Assembly: GCF_040930455.2 (NCBI RefSeq)
Contig: NZ_CP170494.1
Reading direction: 5' to 3' (one strand)
From: Neopusillimonas maritima
Lineage (GTDB): Bacteria > Pseudomonadota > Gammaproteobacteria > Burkholderiales > Burkholderiaceae_B
Length of the DNA: 64,000 bases
A program made the translations under genes and the position numbers. This document shows, piece by piece, positions 16,381 to 25,314 of the stretch (positions within the stretch are counted from its first letter, which is position 1; every line of letters begins with the position of its first letter). Below the pieces are notes generated by a model that saw only the letters and a program-made list of their open reading frames with translations, was not told the origin of the DNA and did no database searches.

Positions 16381-17292
16381 ATGCGTTTAGTGACCTATCG
16401 TCGCAATGTTCTGGAAGAAGCTCGCCTGGGCGCGCTGGTTGACAACCTTGTTGTCGATATTCAATGGCTGGGCGACGCTGCCGGCTACGACATGCCCTGC
16501 GACATGCTCGACTTCATTGATCTGGGCCCCAACGCCATTGAAACCACCACCGAGTTGCTGAACAGCTTTCGCGATGACTGGCCGGTAGGTGTTACCCAGC
16601 CGCTGCAAAACGTAAAACTGCTGGCACCCATTCCTCGCCCACGCAAAAACATTTTCGGTATTGGTCTGAACTACGTTGAGCACGTGGAAGAGTCCAGCCG
16701 TTCGCTCGACACTTCGGCCGACCTGCCCAAGCAACCCGTCATTTTCTCGAAACCACCCACTTGCGTCATCGGCCCCGACGATGCAGTTGAGCACAATGCA
16801 AAAATCACGCAGCAAATGGACTGGGAAGTGGAACTGGCCGCCATTATCGGCACGCGCGCCAAGCGGGTTTCCGAAGAAGACGCCTTAAATTATGTGTTCG
16901 GCTATAGCGTCATGGTTGACATTAGCGCACGCGACAATCGCCGCGCCGGCCAGTGGATTTACTCCAAAGGCATGGACACCTACGCGCCATTCGGCCCTTG
17001 CATCGTCACCGCCGACGAAATTCCCGACCCACAGGCGCTGAATCTGTGGCTGACGAAAAACGGCGAAACCAAGCAAGACTCCAACACCAAGTTCATGCTG
17101 TTCAACGTGAAGACACTGGTATCCGACATTAGCCAGGGTATTACGCTGGAGCCGGGCGACATCATTGCAACCGGTACACCGTCAGGCGTAGGCGCCGGCC
17201 GTGATCCGCAAGAATGGCTCTGGCCGGGCGACGTTATTGAAGCCCACGTTGAAGGTATCGGCTCCATTCGCAACCCTATCGTCGCGGTGTAA
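16381..17292 (+). CDS. Fumarylacetoacetate hydrolase-family enzyme
   Basis: 303 residues. The FAH C-terminal domain has metal ligands E149 and E151 (DWEVELAAIIG) and D180 (GYSVMVDISARD), preceded by the family motif IFGIGLNYVEHVEE and followed by GDIIATGTPSGVG. Relatives hydrolyse fumarylpyruvate or acylpyruvates, or hydrate oxo-dienoates. Directly after a ring-cleaving dioxygenase, hydrolysis of its beta-diketone product is the likely role. It is longer and only distantly related to the hydrolase at 24539, again pointing to a distinct substrate. Confidence 0.88.
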   Translation: MRLVTYRRNVLEEARLGALVDNLVVDIQWLGDAAGYDMPCDMLDFIDLGPNAIETTTELLNSFRDDWPVGVTQPLQNVKLLAPIPRPRKNIFGIGLNYVEHVEESSRSLDTSADLPKQPVIFSKPPTCVIGPDDAVEHNAKITQQMDWEVELAAIIGTRAKRVSEEDALNYVFGYSVMVDISARDNRRAGQWIYSKGMDTYAPFGPCIVTADEIPDPQALNLWLTKNGETKQDSNTKFMLFNVKTLVSDISQGITLEPGDIIATGTPSGVGAGRDPQEWLWPGDVIEAHVEGIGSIRNPIVAV

Positions 17293-17295
17293 ATT

Positions 17296-18333
17296 ATGCT
17301 CAATCTGCCCCAATGCAAAGTGGCGGCCGTTCAAGCCGCCCCCGTGTTCCTGGATACCGACGCCACCGTAGAGAAAGTTTGCCACCTCATTAAAGAAGCG
17401 GCCAACAAAGGTGCGCAACTGGTCGCATTCCCGGAAGTGTTTATCGCAGGTTACCCTTACTGGAACTGGTTTATGTCGCCGGTAGAAGGTAGCCCCTGGT
17501 TCGAGAAGCTGGCGCGCAGCGCCATTGAAATTCCCGGCCCTGAGATCCATCGCGTTGCGCAAGCAGCCAAAGCCAACGGCGTTCACGTCGTGGTGGGTGT
17601 GAACGAGCGCAACCGCAACGGTATCGGCACGATATACAACACACTGGTTTTCATTGGGCCAGACGGCAAAATTCTGGGCCGCCATCGCAAACTGATTCCC
17701 ACATGGGCCGAGAAGCTCACGTGGGCCAATGGCGATGGCGCGTCTTTACGCGTGTACGACACTGCCATCGGCAAACTGGGGGGGCTGGCCTGCGGTGAGA
17801 ACACCAACACCCTGGCACGCTTCAGCCTGCTGGCACAAGGCGAACTACTACACGTGGCCAGTTATATTTCTTTGCCGGTGGCGCCGCCCGACTACGATAT
17901 GTCGGAAGCCATCAAAGTGCGCGCCATGGCGCACTCATTTGAAGGCAAGGTATACACCGTGGTGTCGTGCTCCACTGTGTCCGATGAGATCATTCAAGCC
18001 TTCCGCAGCACCCACCCTCAGGCGGAAAAAATGCTGCGTCGCAAGAACAGCGCGTTTTCCGGCGTCATTGGCCCCGACGGCCGCGTTATTGGTAAACCGC
18101 TTATCGACAAAGAGGGGATTGTGTATGCCGATATCGATTTGTCGAAATGCATTCAGCCACGGCAAATGCACGACATCGTCGGGCATTACAACCGCTTCGA
18201 TATTTTTGATTTGCGGGTGAATCGCCTGCCGCAGCAATCGGCCCAGTTCATCGATACGCCGGCGCAGGAATCATTCGACTACGAACCCGACGAAATAAGC
18301 GGAAATAGTCATGAATCAGATCGCCGCGCCTGA
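17296..18333 (+). CDS. Nitrilase-family carbon-nitrogen hydrolase
   Basis: 345 residues with the full catalytic set: E47 (AFPEVFIAGYPYW), K132 (HRKLIPTWAEKLTW) and C166 (GGLACGENTNTLARF). The GYPYWNWF segment and the C-terminal length fit true nitrilases (nitrile to acid plus ammonia) rather than small amidases. The gene begins 4 bp after the FAH gene, so it belongs to the operon. This suggests that a nitrile or amide precursor of the ring-cleavage substrate, or of a side product, is consumed. The substrate cannot be read from sequence. Its end overlaps the GntR gene by 23 bp. Confidence 0.88.
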   Translation: MLNLPQCKVAAVQAAPVFLDTDATVEKVCHLIKEAANKGAQLVAFPEVFIAGYPYWNWFMSPVEGSPWFEKLARSAIEIPGPEIHRVAQAAKANGVHVVVGVNERNRNGIGTIYNTLVFIGPDGKILGRHRKLIPTWAEKLTWANGDGASLRVYDTAIGKLGGLACGENTNTLARFSLLAQGELLHVASYISLPVAPPDYDMSEAIKVRAMAHSFEGKVYTVVSCSTVSDEIIQAFRSTHPQAEKMLRRKNSAFSGVIGPDGRVIGKPLIDKEGIVYADIDLSKCIQPRQMHDIVGHYNRFDIFDLRVNRLPQQSAQFIDTPAQESFDYEPDEISGNSHESDRRA

Positions 18334-19039
18334 AGCTGCCGCCGTACAGAAAACGTCAACACTGGCCGAGCAAGCCTATCGCGCCATCAAGCGTGACATT
18401 ATTTCAGGAACGCTCGAGCCAGGGCGTGCGCTACGGCTTGAGTTCCTGAAAGCACGCTACGAGCTAAGTTTCTCCCCGCTGCGCGAAGCCCTGAACCGGC
18501 TACACAGTGAACGGCTGGTTGAGTCTGAGGCGCTAAAGGGCTTTCGGGTGGCGACTTTGTCGCTTAAGGAAATGCACGACTCCATGCGCACCCGCATTCT
18601 GATCGATTGCGACGCCTTGGGTCGCTCAATTGAGCGCGGCAACGCCGAATGGGAAGCCCATATTGTGGGCTGCCTTCACACGCTATCGTGGATTACGCGC
18701 CAGCCCGTGTCCGACGACGCGTTCGAGGCCCATTACGACCAAGTGGAACAGCGCCATTTGGCGCTGCACCAGGCCTTAATTGCAGCCTGCGATTCACGTT
18801 GGCTGCTGGACTTTTCCATGACGCTTTACGTGCAAACGGAACGTTACCGCCGGCCCATGCTGGTTAATCTGTTTCGCACCAATGCACCGCGCGATGTCTC
18901 CAAAGAGCACCGCGACCTGGTAGACGCCACACTTAGCCGTGATACCACCAACGCGGTGGCACTGCTGCAAGCACACTACCGCAAAACCGCAGAACTAATT
19001 GAAGTGTCGTTAGCGCCAACGGGCCAAGTCAAAACCTGA
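18311..19039 (+). CDS. GntR/FadR-family regulator of the nitrilase operon
   Basis: 242 residues: N-terminal GntR winged helix (about 15-80, AYRAIKRDIISGTLEPGRALR and SFSPLREALNRLHSERLV) and a C-terminal all-helical FCD ligand domain (about 95-230). FCD regulators usually respond to small carboxylates. The start overlaps the nitrilase gene by 23 bp, so it is translated from the same mRNA and probably gives feedback on the operon. It converges with livF at 19091, and no strong terminator was seen between them. Confidence 0.9.
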   Translation: MNQIAAPEAAAVQKTSTLAEQAYRAIKRDIISGTLEPGRALRLEFLKARYELSFSPLREALNRLHSERLVESEALKGFRVATLSLKEMHDSMRTRILIDCDALGRSIERGNAEWEAHIVGCLHTLSWITRQPVSDDAFEAHYDQVEQRHLALHQALIAACDSRWLLDFSMTLYVQTERYRRPMLVNLFRTNAPRDVSKEHRDLVDATLSRDTTNAVALLQAHYRKTAELIEVSLAPTGQVKT

Positions 19040-19090
19040 AGGCTTGTCAGCATATGACATATAAGCGTGCGCAGCTGGGCTTACGCTTAA

Positions 19091-19786
19091 TCAAACACCC
19101 AGGTACTGATCAACCAACTCAGGTTGCGCCATCAGCTCGTCGGACGAGCCTCTCCATACAATACGGCCTTTTTCAATCATGTAATGCCGATCGACAAAGT
19201 CGTGCATTTCCTTCAGGTTTTTGTCAATCAGTAAAATGGTTTGACCCTGCTCTTTCAATCGCCGCAGGCACGCCCAAATTTCCTGACGAATGACCGGCGC
19301 AAGGCCTTCGGTCGCCTCATCCAGAATCAATAAACGCGGATTGGTCATCAGTGCGCGGCCAATGGCCAGCATTTGCTGCTCACCACCTGACAAGGTGCGG
19401 GCCGACTGATTTCGGCGCTCATGCAACCGGGGAAACAGCTCATATACCGTGTCAAGCGACCACGGCCCTTGGTGGTCGTTGCGCGCTGTGGCATACAGAT
19501 TTTCATAAACCGTCAGCGACGGGAATACATGACGCCCTTCCGGGACCAGGCCACACCCCAAACGCGCCATTTTGTGGGGGCGAAAACCATTCACCACCTG
19601 CCCATCGAACGTAATGGAACCGGCCTGCAGCGGCAGCATACCCATCAAAGTGCGTACCGTGGTGGTTTTACCCATGCCGTTGCGCCCAATAAGCGACGCC
19701 ACGCTCTTGTCGGGGATTTCCAGGTCGAGGCCAAACAGTACCTTGCTTTCGGCGTAACCTGATTCGATCTTCTCAGCTTTCAGCAT
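19091..19786 (-). CDS. livF: Liv-type ABC transporter ATPase (LivF), gentisate operon set
   Basis: 231 residues. Walker A GRNGMGKT (34-41), signature LSGGEQQ (132-138) and Walker B LLILDE (152-157) are intact, with the QQMLAIGRALM stretch typical of LivF. It is the last gene of a livHMGF set that follows the gentisate genes on the same strand. The set has no adjacent binding protein; the orphan at 1805 is a candidate partner. Confidence 0.95.
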   Translation of the reverse strand: MLKAEKIESGYAESKVLFGLDLEIPDKSVASLIGRNGMGKTTTVRTLMGMLPLQAGSITFDGQVVNGFRPHKMARLGCGLVPEGRHVFPSLTVYENLYATARNDHQGPWSLDTVYELFPRLHERRNQSARTLSGGEQQMLAIGRALMTNPRLLILDEATEGLAPVIRQEIWACLRRLKEQGQTILLIDKNLKEMHDFVDRHYMIEKGRIVWRGSSDELMAQPELVDQYLGV

Positions 19787-19788
19787 TA

Positions 19789-20538
19789 TTAATTTCCCAG
19801 ATAAGCTTCGCGCACTTCCGGATGCTCACGCACCTCGTCGGGGGTGCCGGTAAAAATGGTTTGGCCATAAACCAGCACGGTTACCCGGTCGGCCACGGCG
19901 AAGACGATGTCCATATCGTGCTCAACCAGCAACATGGCGTACTGACCTTTCAGATCGAGCAGGATGTCTTTCATGAGTTTGGACTCTTCCGCACCCAGCC
20001 CAGCCATGGGCTCGTCGAGCAACAGCACCGGTGCATTCAATGACAACGCAATCGCCAATTCAAGCTGACGTTTTTCGCCATGCGCCAGTGACGAAACCAA
20101 TTCGTTGGAACGGTGCTCCAAGCCCACTTTGCGCAGCGCCTCGTAGGCGGGCTTTCGCAATTCGGCATCTTTACGGGCGTCGAGCCACATATTGAAGCGT
20201 TTGCTTGTATGCGCCTGCACCGCCATGGCCACGTTGTCTTCTACCGTGAACTCTTTGTAAAGCTGACTGATTTGGAAAGACCGTGCCAAGCCCACCGCAG
20301 CCCGGTTGTGTGCCGGCACCCGGGTGATGTCGTTGCCATCAAGCAGAATTTGGCCCGAATCGGGCATCAGTTCGCCGCTGATTTGGGAAATAAGCGTGGT
20401 TTTACCCGCACCGTTCGGCCCGATCAGTGCGTGGATTTCGTCGGAATGAACCGTGAGATTAACGTGGTCGGTTGCAGTCAGTGCACCGAACAACTTACAT
20501 AAATCGCGCAATTCAAGTTTGGGTGTTTTATCAGTCAT
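19789..20538 (-). CDS. livG: Liv-type ABC transporter ATPase (LivG), gentisate operon set
   Basis: 249 residues from ATG at 20538, which has GGAGG 8 bp upstream; an in-frame start nine codons earlier lacks this. Walker A is GPNGAGKT (40-47). The signature is the LivG-type variant SLAHGEKRQLELA, and Walker B is LLLDEPMAGLG. Its start overlaps the end of livM by 8 bp, and livF follows after 2 bp, so expression is coupled. Confidence 0.95.
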   Translation of the reverse strand: MTDKTPKLELRDLCKLFGALTATDHVNLTVHSDEIHALIGPNGAGKTTLISQISGELMPDSGQILLDGNDITRVPAHNRAAVGLARSFQISQLYKEFTVEDNVAMAVQAHTSKRFNMWLDARKDAELRKPAYEALRKVGLEHRSNELVSSLAHGEKRQLELAIALSLNAPVLLLDEPMAGLGAEESKLMKDILLDLKGQYAMLLVEHDMDIVFAVADRVTVLVYGQTIFTGTPDEVREHPEVREAYLGN

Positions 20539-21499
20539 AGTGGCGACCTCCAACCAGCCAGCCAAAAATACCGCGGCGGCTGAACAGCACCACGAGAATC
20601 AGAATAGGCCCAAGGAACAACAACCAGTTTTCCGTCCAGGCGGCAAGAACCTGCTCAAGCCCAATGTACACGGCCGACCCAATAATAGGCCCAAAGATAC
20701 TGCCCATCCCCCCCAGAACAATCATGGCCATGAGCTCACCCGATTTCAACCAGGAGGCCATGTCGGGGCTGGCGTACAAAGCATAATTCGCCCAGAGCGC
20801 CCCCGCCAGACCGGTACCGGCAGCCGAAATAACAAAGGCGGTAAGTTTGTATCGCATGGGCGCATAGCCCAGGTTCACATTGCGTCGTTCGTTCTGTTTA
20901 AAACCGCGCAACACCATCCCGAAGGGCGAATTCACCAAACGGCGGCAAAACCAAACCCAAACAATAAGGAAAAAGACACACAAGTAATAAAACACCGTAT
21001 CGTTTTCCAGGTCGATAAAGGGCAGTTCGTTGCGGTAGGTAATCAACATGCCGTCGTCGCCGCCATACTGCACCAGACCCACCAGCACAAAGTACAGCAT
21101 CTGAGCAAAAGCCAGCGTAATCATAATGAACTGCACCCCGCTGGTGCGCAGCGAAAGCACACCAATAAGCAGGCCCAGCCCCGCAGTGACCAGCATGGCC
21201 AACGGCCAGATAATCAACGCAGAATTGGTTTCCATAAAGCCGAACAAGGGGTCGACCATGTCCATATGAAAGCCGATGATCGAAACCACATAACCGCCCA
21301 GCCCGAAGAACGCCGCATGGCCAAAACTGATGAGTGCACCATACCCCAACACCAGGTCAAGGCTTACCGCGGCCAACGCGTAAATAACGAACCGCGTCAC
21401 CATGCTGACCAAAAAGCTGTCATCAGTGACATTCGCGATAGGCGGCACCAGCAAGAGCAGGGCAAAAATTAATCCAACAACAATATATTTGCGAGTCAT
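20531..21499 (-). CDS. livM: Liv-type ABC transporter permease (LivM), gentisate operon set
   Basis: 322 residues with multiple hydrophobic segments. The family motif GYGALISFGHAAFFGLGGY and the coupling-loop region RRNVNLGYAPMRYKLTAFVISAAGTGLAGAL with GGMGSIFGPIIGS identify LivM. It is 6 bp downstream of livH. The complementary strand has a long open frame here, which is a codon-usage shadow. Confidence 0.95.
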   Translation of the reverse strand: MTRKYIVVGLIFALLLLVPPIANVTDDSFLVSMVTRFVIYALAAVSLDLVLGYGALISFGHAAFFGLGGYVVSIIGFHMDMVDPLFGFMETNSALIIWPLAMLVTAGLGLLIGVLSLRTSGVQFIMITLAFAQMLYFVLVGLVQYGGDDGMLITYRNELPFIDLENDTVFYYLCVFFLIVWVWFCRRLVNSPFGMVLRGFKQNERRNVNLGYAPMRYKLTAFVISAAGTGLAGALWANYALYASPDMASWLKSGELMAMIVLGGMGSIFGPIIGSAVYIGLEQVLAAWTENWLLFLGPILILVVLFSRRGIFGWLVGGRHYD

Positions 21500-21505
21500 T
21501 GTTCA

Positions 21506-22420
21506 CTACCTTTGAGCTGGAAGCAGGCCGCGCGGCTTGAGCAGCAGAACGATGGCCATAAGAATGTAGATACTGGCCGAAACCAGGCTGGCGCTCACCG
21601 ACCCCGCCGCCGTGGGCGGCAAAATTTGTGACATCCAGATGGGGATATAAGCCCGCCCCAAAGAGTCGGTTAAACCCACCAACAAGGAGCCCACCAGCGC
21701 CCCGCGCACAGACCCCACACCCCCCACAATAATGACGACAAAAGTAGTAATGAGAATGCCCTCACCCATGCCGATTTCAATGGCCAGCAAAGGGGCACTC
21801 ATCACCCCGGCAAAACCACACAGCAACGCGCCCAGCCCGAAAACCAACAGAAACAATCGACGGATATTGATGCCCAAGGCTTCAACAATGTCGCTGTCAT
21901 CGGCCCCGGCCCGCACCAGCATGCCGACACGGGTACGGGAAATGAGATACCACAAACCCAGTGCCACAATAATGCCGGCCCCAATAAACGCCAGACGCAT
22001 AACGGGATAATTCAACCCCGGAATAACTTCAACCGAACCCGCGAAAATGGGCGGAATGTCCATATAAGGAGGGCTGCGACCAAACACCAACGTGACCAGC
22101 GCATTGGTAAAGAAAATGACCCCCAGTGTCGCCAAAACCTGATCGAGGTGGTCGCGCTGGTAGAGTTTGCTGATAATTAAACGCTCAACAATCAGGCCGT
22201 ATACCCCCGCACTGACCACGGCGGCAAGTGCGCCGGCAAAAAACGAGCCCGTTAGGGCAACCGCCGACGCCGCACTAAACGCCCCCACCATATAAAACGA
22301 GCCATGTGCCAGATTCACGACATTCATAATGCCGAAAATCAGCGTCAGGCCCGCCGACAGCAGGAACAGCAGGGCACTGTATTGCAGGCCGTTCAAAGCC
22401 TGCTCGATGAACAAGAACAT
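21506..22420 (-). CDS. livH: Liv-type ABC transporter permease (LivH), gentisate operon set
   Basis: 304 residues from ATG at 22420, which follows GGAAGG. An upstream in-frame ATG would add 25 charged residues unlike LivH proteins. Hydrophobic segments and the motif GIMNVVNLAHGSFYMVGAF are typical, as is the loop GINIRRLFLLVFGLGALLCGFAGVM. It is separated from the hydroxylase gene by 237 bp that contain a possible promoter (22531) and a shared palindromic motif, so livHMGF may also be transcribed on its own. Confidence 0.93.
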   Translation of the reverse strand: MFLFIEQALNGLQYSALLFLLSAGLTLIFGIMNVVNLAHGSFYMVGAFSAASAVALTGSFFAGALAAVVSAGVYGLIVERLIISKLYQRDHLDQVLATLGVIFFTNALVTLVFGRSPPYMDIPPIFAGSVEVIPGLNYPVMRLAFIGAGIIVALGLWYLISRTRVGMLVRAGADDSDIVEALGINIRRLFLLVFGLGALLCGFAGVMSAPLLAIEIGMGEGILITTFVVIIVGGVGSVRGALVGSLLVGLTDSLGRAYIPIWMSQILPPTAAGSVSASLVSASIYILMAIVLLLKPRGLLPAQR

Positions 22421-22530
22421 GGGAACCTTCCAGTGACACCGACAGCACTGTGAACCTGACGCCACCGGACGACGCCTGAGGATGGCCCACCACATTTTCG
22501 TGCTGCCGCAGAGTTTTAGAAATTTTCTCT

Positions 22531-22559
22531 ACTTTATACAGAAATGCTTTAACCTTCAA
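22531..22559 (-). promoter_or_regulatory. Possible internal promoter before livHMGF
   Basis: On the minus strand TTGAAG (22554-22559), N17, TAAAGT (22531-22536). It lies 111 bp upstream of the livH start. The match to consensus is moderate, and the -35 box lies inside the shared palindrome. Confidence 0.4.
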
Positions 22560-22560
22560 G
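22547..22560. promoter_or_regulatory. Near-palindrome before livHMGF, copy of the site at 3107
   Basis: CTTTAACCTTCAAG differs from the 3107 palindrome at one base, and the similarity continues beyond it (TTNAACCTTCAAGCNTTT in both). It lies at the -35 region of the putative livH promoter. Shared regulation of the two transporter parts is an inference. Confidence 0.4.
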
Positions 22561-22657
22561 CTTTTCTAGGGGCACTAATATTGGGAATTATCCCTAGTTC
22601 CCTGCAAGTAGCCCCCTTGTCCAAGCCTTTGTCAGACAAGGTCGCGGGGCCTCAGCG

Positions 22658-23857
22658 TTATCGCGGTTCGAGGCAATTCTCTTTTTTCCAGCCGTACAAC
22701 CATTCCAATTGTGTATAAAACTGCTCTTGTGACTTCCCTTTCCAGAGCAGATTGCGCACTTGGCGTTCTACGCCTTTGGCGTGATAAATAAGCCCCATCT
22801 CACGGGTCGACCACACCACGCGCGCTGTGCGCGGTACGCGAATCGACTCATACAATTTGAACGCCGCTTCGAAATCGCCGTCGCTGCGCGCCACCGCCTC
22901 GCCCAGGGTAACGGCATCTTCCAGCGCCATACACGCACCTTGCGCCATATATTGCGTCATGGGATGAGCCGAATCGCCCAATAAGGTACAGCGGCCCATG
23001 CTCCACGACTCCACTGGATCGGCGTCGGCTGTCGCCCAACGACGCCACGAAGTGGGGCGGTCAAGCATTTGGGCAGGACGTGGATGAATACCGTCGAAGT
23101 ATGACAACACTTCTTCCTTGCTGCCTTCCCGCACACCCCATTCTTCCTGCTCGCGGCTATGGAATGTCACCACCAGGTTGTATTGAGCGCCGGCACGCAA
23201 GGGGTAATGCACCAAATGGCAACGCGGGCCGGCCCACAGTACCGGTGCGTTAATGCACAAGTCTTCCGGCATGTTTTCCCGGTCAACCACAGCGCGGTAC
23301 ACCACATGACCCGTTACGCGGTGCTGCGCACCAATCGTTTTCGCACGCACTACCGACTTCACGCCGTCGCAGCCGATCAGGGCATCGGCTTTGTACACCT
23401 GGCCTTGGGTGTCCTTCACCTCTACGCCGTCTTTGTTGATTTTGACATCTTCAACGTGGGTAGACGTTTTGAACGTGATAAGAGGGTTGTCTTGTACCGC
23501 CTCCAGAATCGACAGGTGAATATCAGCGCGGTGAATGACCGCATAGGGGCCGCCAAATTTTTCACGGAAACGTTCGCCCGTTTCCACACGCACCACTTCC
23601 GTTGCGTCAATGGCGTCCATCATGGTGATATGGTCGGTGAATACGGCGCGCTCGCGCGCCACCTGCCCCACGCCCAAGGCGTCGAGAGCGGCAAACGCGT
23701 TGGGGCCGAGCTGAATACCGGCACCAATTTCGCCAATTTCATCAGCCTGCTCAAGCAACAACACTTCGATACCCTGACGGGTGAGCGACAACGCTGCCGC
23801 CAACCCACCAATTCCACCACCCACAATAATGACTTTCTGTTGTGCTGGTTTTGACAT
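22658..23857 (-). CDS. 3-Hydroxybenzoate 6-hydroxylase (FAD monooxygenase)
   Basis: Class A flavoprotein of 399 residues that would hydroxylate 3-hydroxybenzoate to gentisate with NAD(P)H and oxygen. FAD motifs are present in order: GGGIGG (13-18), DG motif CDGVKSVVR (163-171) and GD motif LLGDSAHPM (292-300). The GPNAFAALDALG and HPMTQYMAQGACMALEDAV segments match the 3HB6H/salicylate-hydroxylase group. It lies with three gentisate-pathway genes on one strand, which favours gentisate formation. A 6-hydroxynicotinate hydroxylase would look similar and cannot be fully excluded. Confidence 0.87.
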   Translation of the reverse strand: MSKPAQQKVIIVGGGIGGLAAALSLTRQGIEVLLLEQADEIGEIGAGIQLGPNAFAALDALGVGQVARERAVFTDHITMMDAIDATEVVRVETGERFREKFGGPYAVIHRADIHLSILEAVQDNPLITFKTSTHVEDVKINKDGVEVKDTQGQVYKADALIGCDGVKSVVRAKTIGAQHRVTGHVVYRAVVDRENMPEDLCINAPVLWAGPRCHLVHYPLRAGAQYNLVVTFHSREQEEWGVREGSKEEVLSYFDGIHPRPAQMLDRPTSWRRWATADADPVESWSMGRCTLLGDSAHPMTQYMAQGACMALEDAVTLGEAVARSDGDFEAAFKLYESIRVPRTARVVWSTREMGLIYHAKGVERQVRNLLWKGKSQEQFYTQLEWLYGWKKENCLEPR

Positions 23858-23894
23858 GGTTTCCTTACCTCTGTACTTTCAATTAACCGCTTGG

Positions 23895-24536
23895 TTACGG
23901 TTGATAATCGGGCTGGACGGCCGGCGCGGCTGCCTTGAATTCGGGCAGCGATGTGCAATGCTCGTAGACTCTCAGCACACGTGGATACGGTGTGAGGTCA
24001 CACTTCATGCGCGCGGCATTGGCCACCTGCGGCACCAGGCAGCAATCCGCCAGCGAAACCTGATTATCAAAGCAGTAGTTGCCTGAATCAGCACGCTCCA
24101 ACAAGGCTTCCAGCGACTTGAACCCCTCGGCAATCCAGTGGTGATACCAAGCGTTCTTTTGCTCTTCGCTCACGCCCAGCTCTTTCACCAAATAGCGCAG
24201 AACACGCAAATTGTTCAGCGGATGCATATCGCAGGAAATAAGATTCGCCACCTCGAGTACGCGCGCCCGCTTTTCCAGATCTTCAGGAATCAGGCGTGGC
24301 TCGGGAAAACGCGCATCGAGATAATCGGCAATGGCCATCGATTGACCCAGCTCGAACCCGTTATCGTCAACCAGCAAGGGCACATTGGCGGCGGGATTCT
24401 TGCGAACGTAATCTTCCGCCTTGTGCTCCATGACCCGGATATTCACCGGATTCAGGTTGAAATCCACTTTTTTCAACGCCAGCACAATGCGAATACGGTA
24501 GGAGGTGGAACTGTTGAAAAAACTGTAGAAATCCAT
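23895..24536 (-). CDS. nagL: Maleylpyruvate isomerase (zeta-class GST fold)
   Basis: 213 residues. The N-terminal thioredoxin-like domain has the zeta-class motif SSTSYRIRIVLALK (9-22), followed by NPAANVPLLVDDNGFELGQSMAIADYL and an all-helical C-terminal domain with DNQVSLADCCLVPQVANA. Zeta GSTs isomerise maleylpyruvate or maleylacetoacetate. Between gentisate dioxygenase and fumarylpyruvate hydrolase the former is expected. Because 4-hydroxyphenylpyruvate dioxygenase lies upstream, activity on maleylacetoacetate is also possible. The gene is 2 bp from the hydrolase. Confidence 0.92.
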   Translation of the reverse strand: MDFYSFFNSSTSYRIRIVLALKKVDFNLNPVNIRVMEHKAEDYVRKNPAANVPLLVDDNGFELGQSMAIADYLDARFPEPRLIPEDLEKRARVLEVANLISCDMHPLNNLRVLRYLVKELGVSEEQKNAWYHHWIAEGFKSLEALLERADSGNYCFDNQVSLADCCLVPQVANAARMKCDLTPYPRVLRVYEHCTSLPEFKAAAPAVQPDYQP

Positions 24537-24538
24537 AT

Positions 24539-25237
24539 TTACACCACCTTTACAGCAATGGTTCCCAAGCCGTCAACGCTGCCTTCCATGAGGTCACCTT
24601 TTACAACCGGGCCCACACCTTCGGGCGTGCCTGTGTAAATCAGATCGCCTTCTTCCAGCCGGAAGTAACGCGACAAATAGCTCACCGTTTCGGCCACATT
24701 CCAGATGAGCTTGTCGATGGTGCTTTTCTGCTTGAACTCGCCGTTTACTTTCAAGGCAATTTCAGCTTGTTCCAGATTGTTTACCGTGCCGGCCGGATGC
24801 ATGGGACCAATAGGCGCACTGTCGTCGAAAGCCTTACCGATTTCCCACGGACGGCCCATTTCACGCATTTTCATTTGCAGGTCGCGACGCGTCATATCCA
24901 AACCTACCGCGTAGCCCCAAACGTGCGACAACGCATCGGCTTCGCTAATATTGGAGCCGGCTTTGCCGATGGCCGCCACCAATTCAATTTCGTAATGATA
25001 GTTCTCGGTTTCCGACGGATAAGGCACTTCCAGGGTGTCGCCGTACGCCACTGGTTTTACGGAATCGGTAGGCTTGCAAAAAAAGAAGGGCGGTTCACGG
25101 TCGGGGTCGAAGCCCATTTCGCGGGCATGAGCGGCATAGTTACGACCTACGCAATACACGCGGCGAACCGGGAACTGCTCAGTGGTGCCGACAACCGGCA
25201 CGCCAACAACTTCAGGGGCTTTCACAACATAAGACAT
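24539..25237 (-). CDS. nagK: Fumarylpyruvate hydrolase
   Basis: 232 residues of the FAH fold. Metal ligands E83 and E85 (YHYEIELVAAIGK) and D114 (GYAVGLDMTRRDLQ) are present. VYCVGRNYAAHAREMGFDPDREPPFFF and GDLIYTGTPEGVGPV are typical of NagK-type hydrolases, which split fumarylpyruvate to fumarate and pyruvate. It is the second gene of the gentisate operon, 77 bp after the dioxygenase. Confidence 0.94.
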   Translation of the reverse strand: MSYVVKAPEVVGVPVVGTTEQFPVRRVYCVGRNYAAHAREMGFDPDREPPFFFCKPTDSVKPVAYGDTLEVPYPSETENYHYEIELVAAIGKAGSNISEADALSHVWGYAVGLDMTRRDLQMKMREMGRPWEIGKAFDDSAPIGPMHPAGTVNNLEQAEIALKVNGEFKQKSTIDKLIWNVAETVSYLSRYFRLEEGDLIYTGTPEGVGPVVKGDLMEGSVDGLGTIAVKVV

Positions 25238-25314
25238 AATGGGTCTCTCTTTATTTCGATTAATAAAATTGAATTAGTTAAACCAACCCGCGCGTATTCC
25301 GCTTAAAAAAGGAT

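Noticed and set aside
20453..21472. Long (339-codon) plus-strand open frame rich in Gln, His and Lys
   Set aside because: It mirrors livM on the other strand; composition is that of a reversed hydrophobic gene and it has no recognisable domain.
22658..23857. Reading the hydroxylase as 6-hydroxynicotinate 3-monooxygenase (NicC), because NicX- and MaiA-like genes are nearby
   Set aside because: It lies in one operon with all three gentisate-pathway genes, so 3-hydroxybenzoate 6-hydroxylase is the simpler call; kept only as an alternative.
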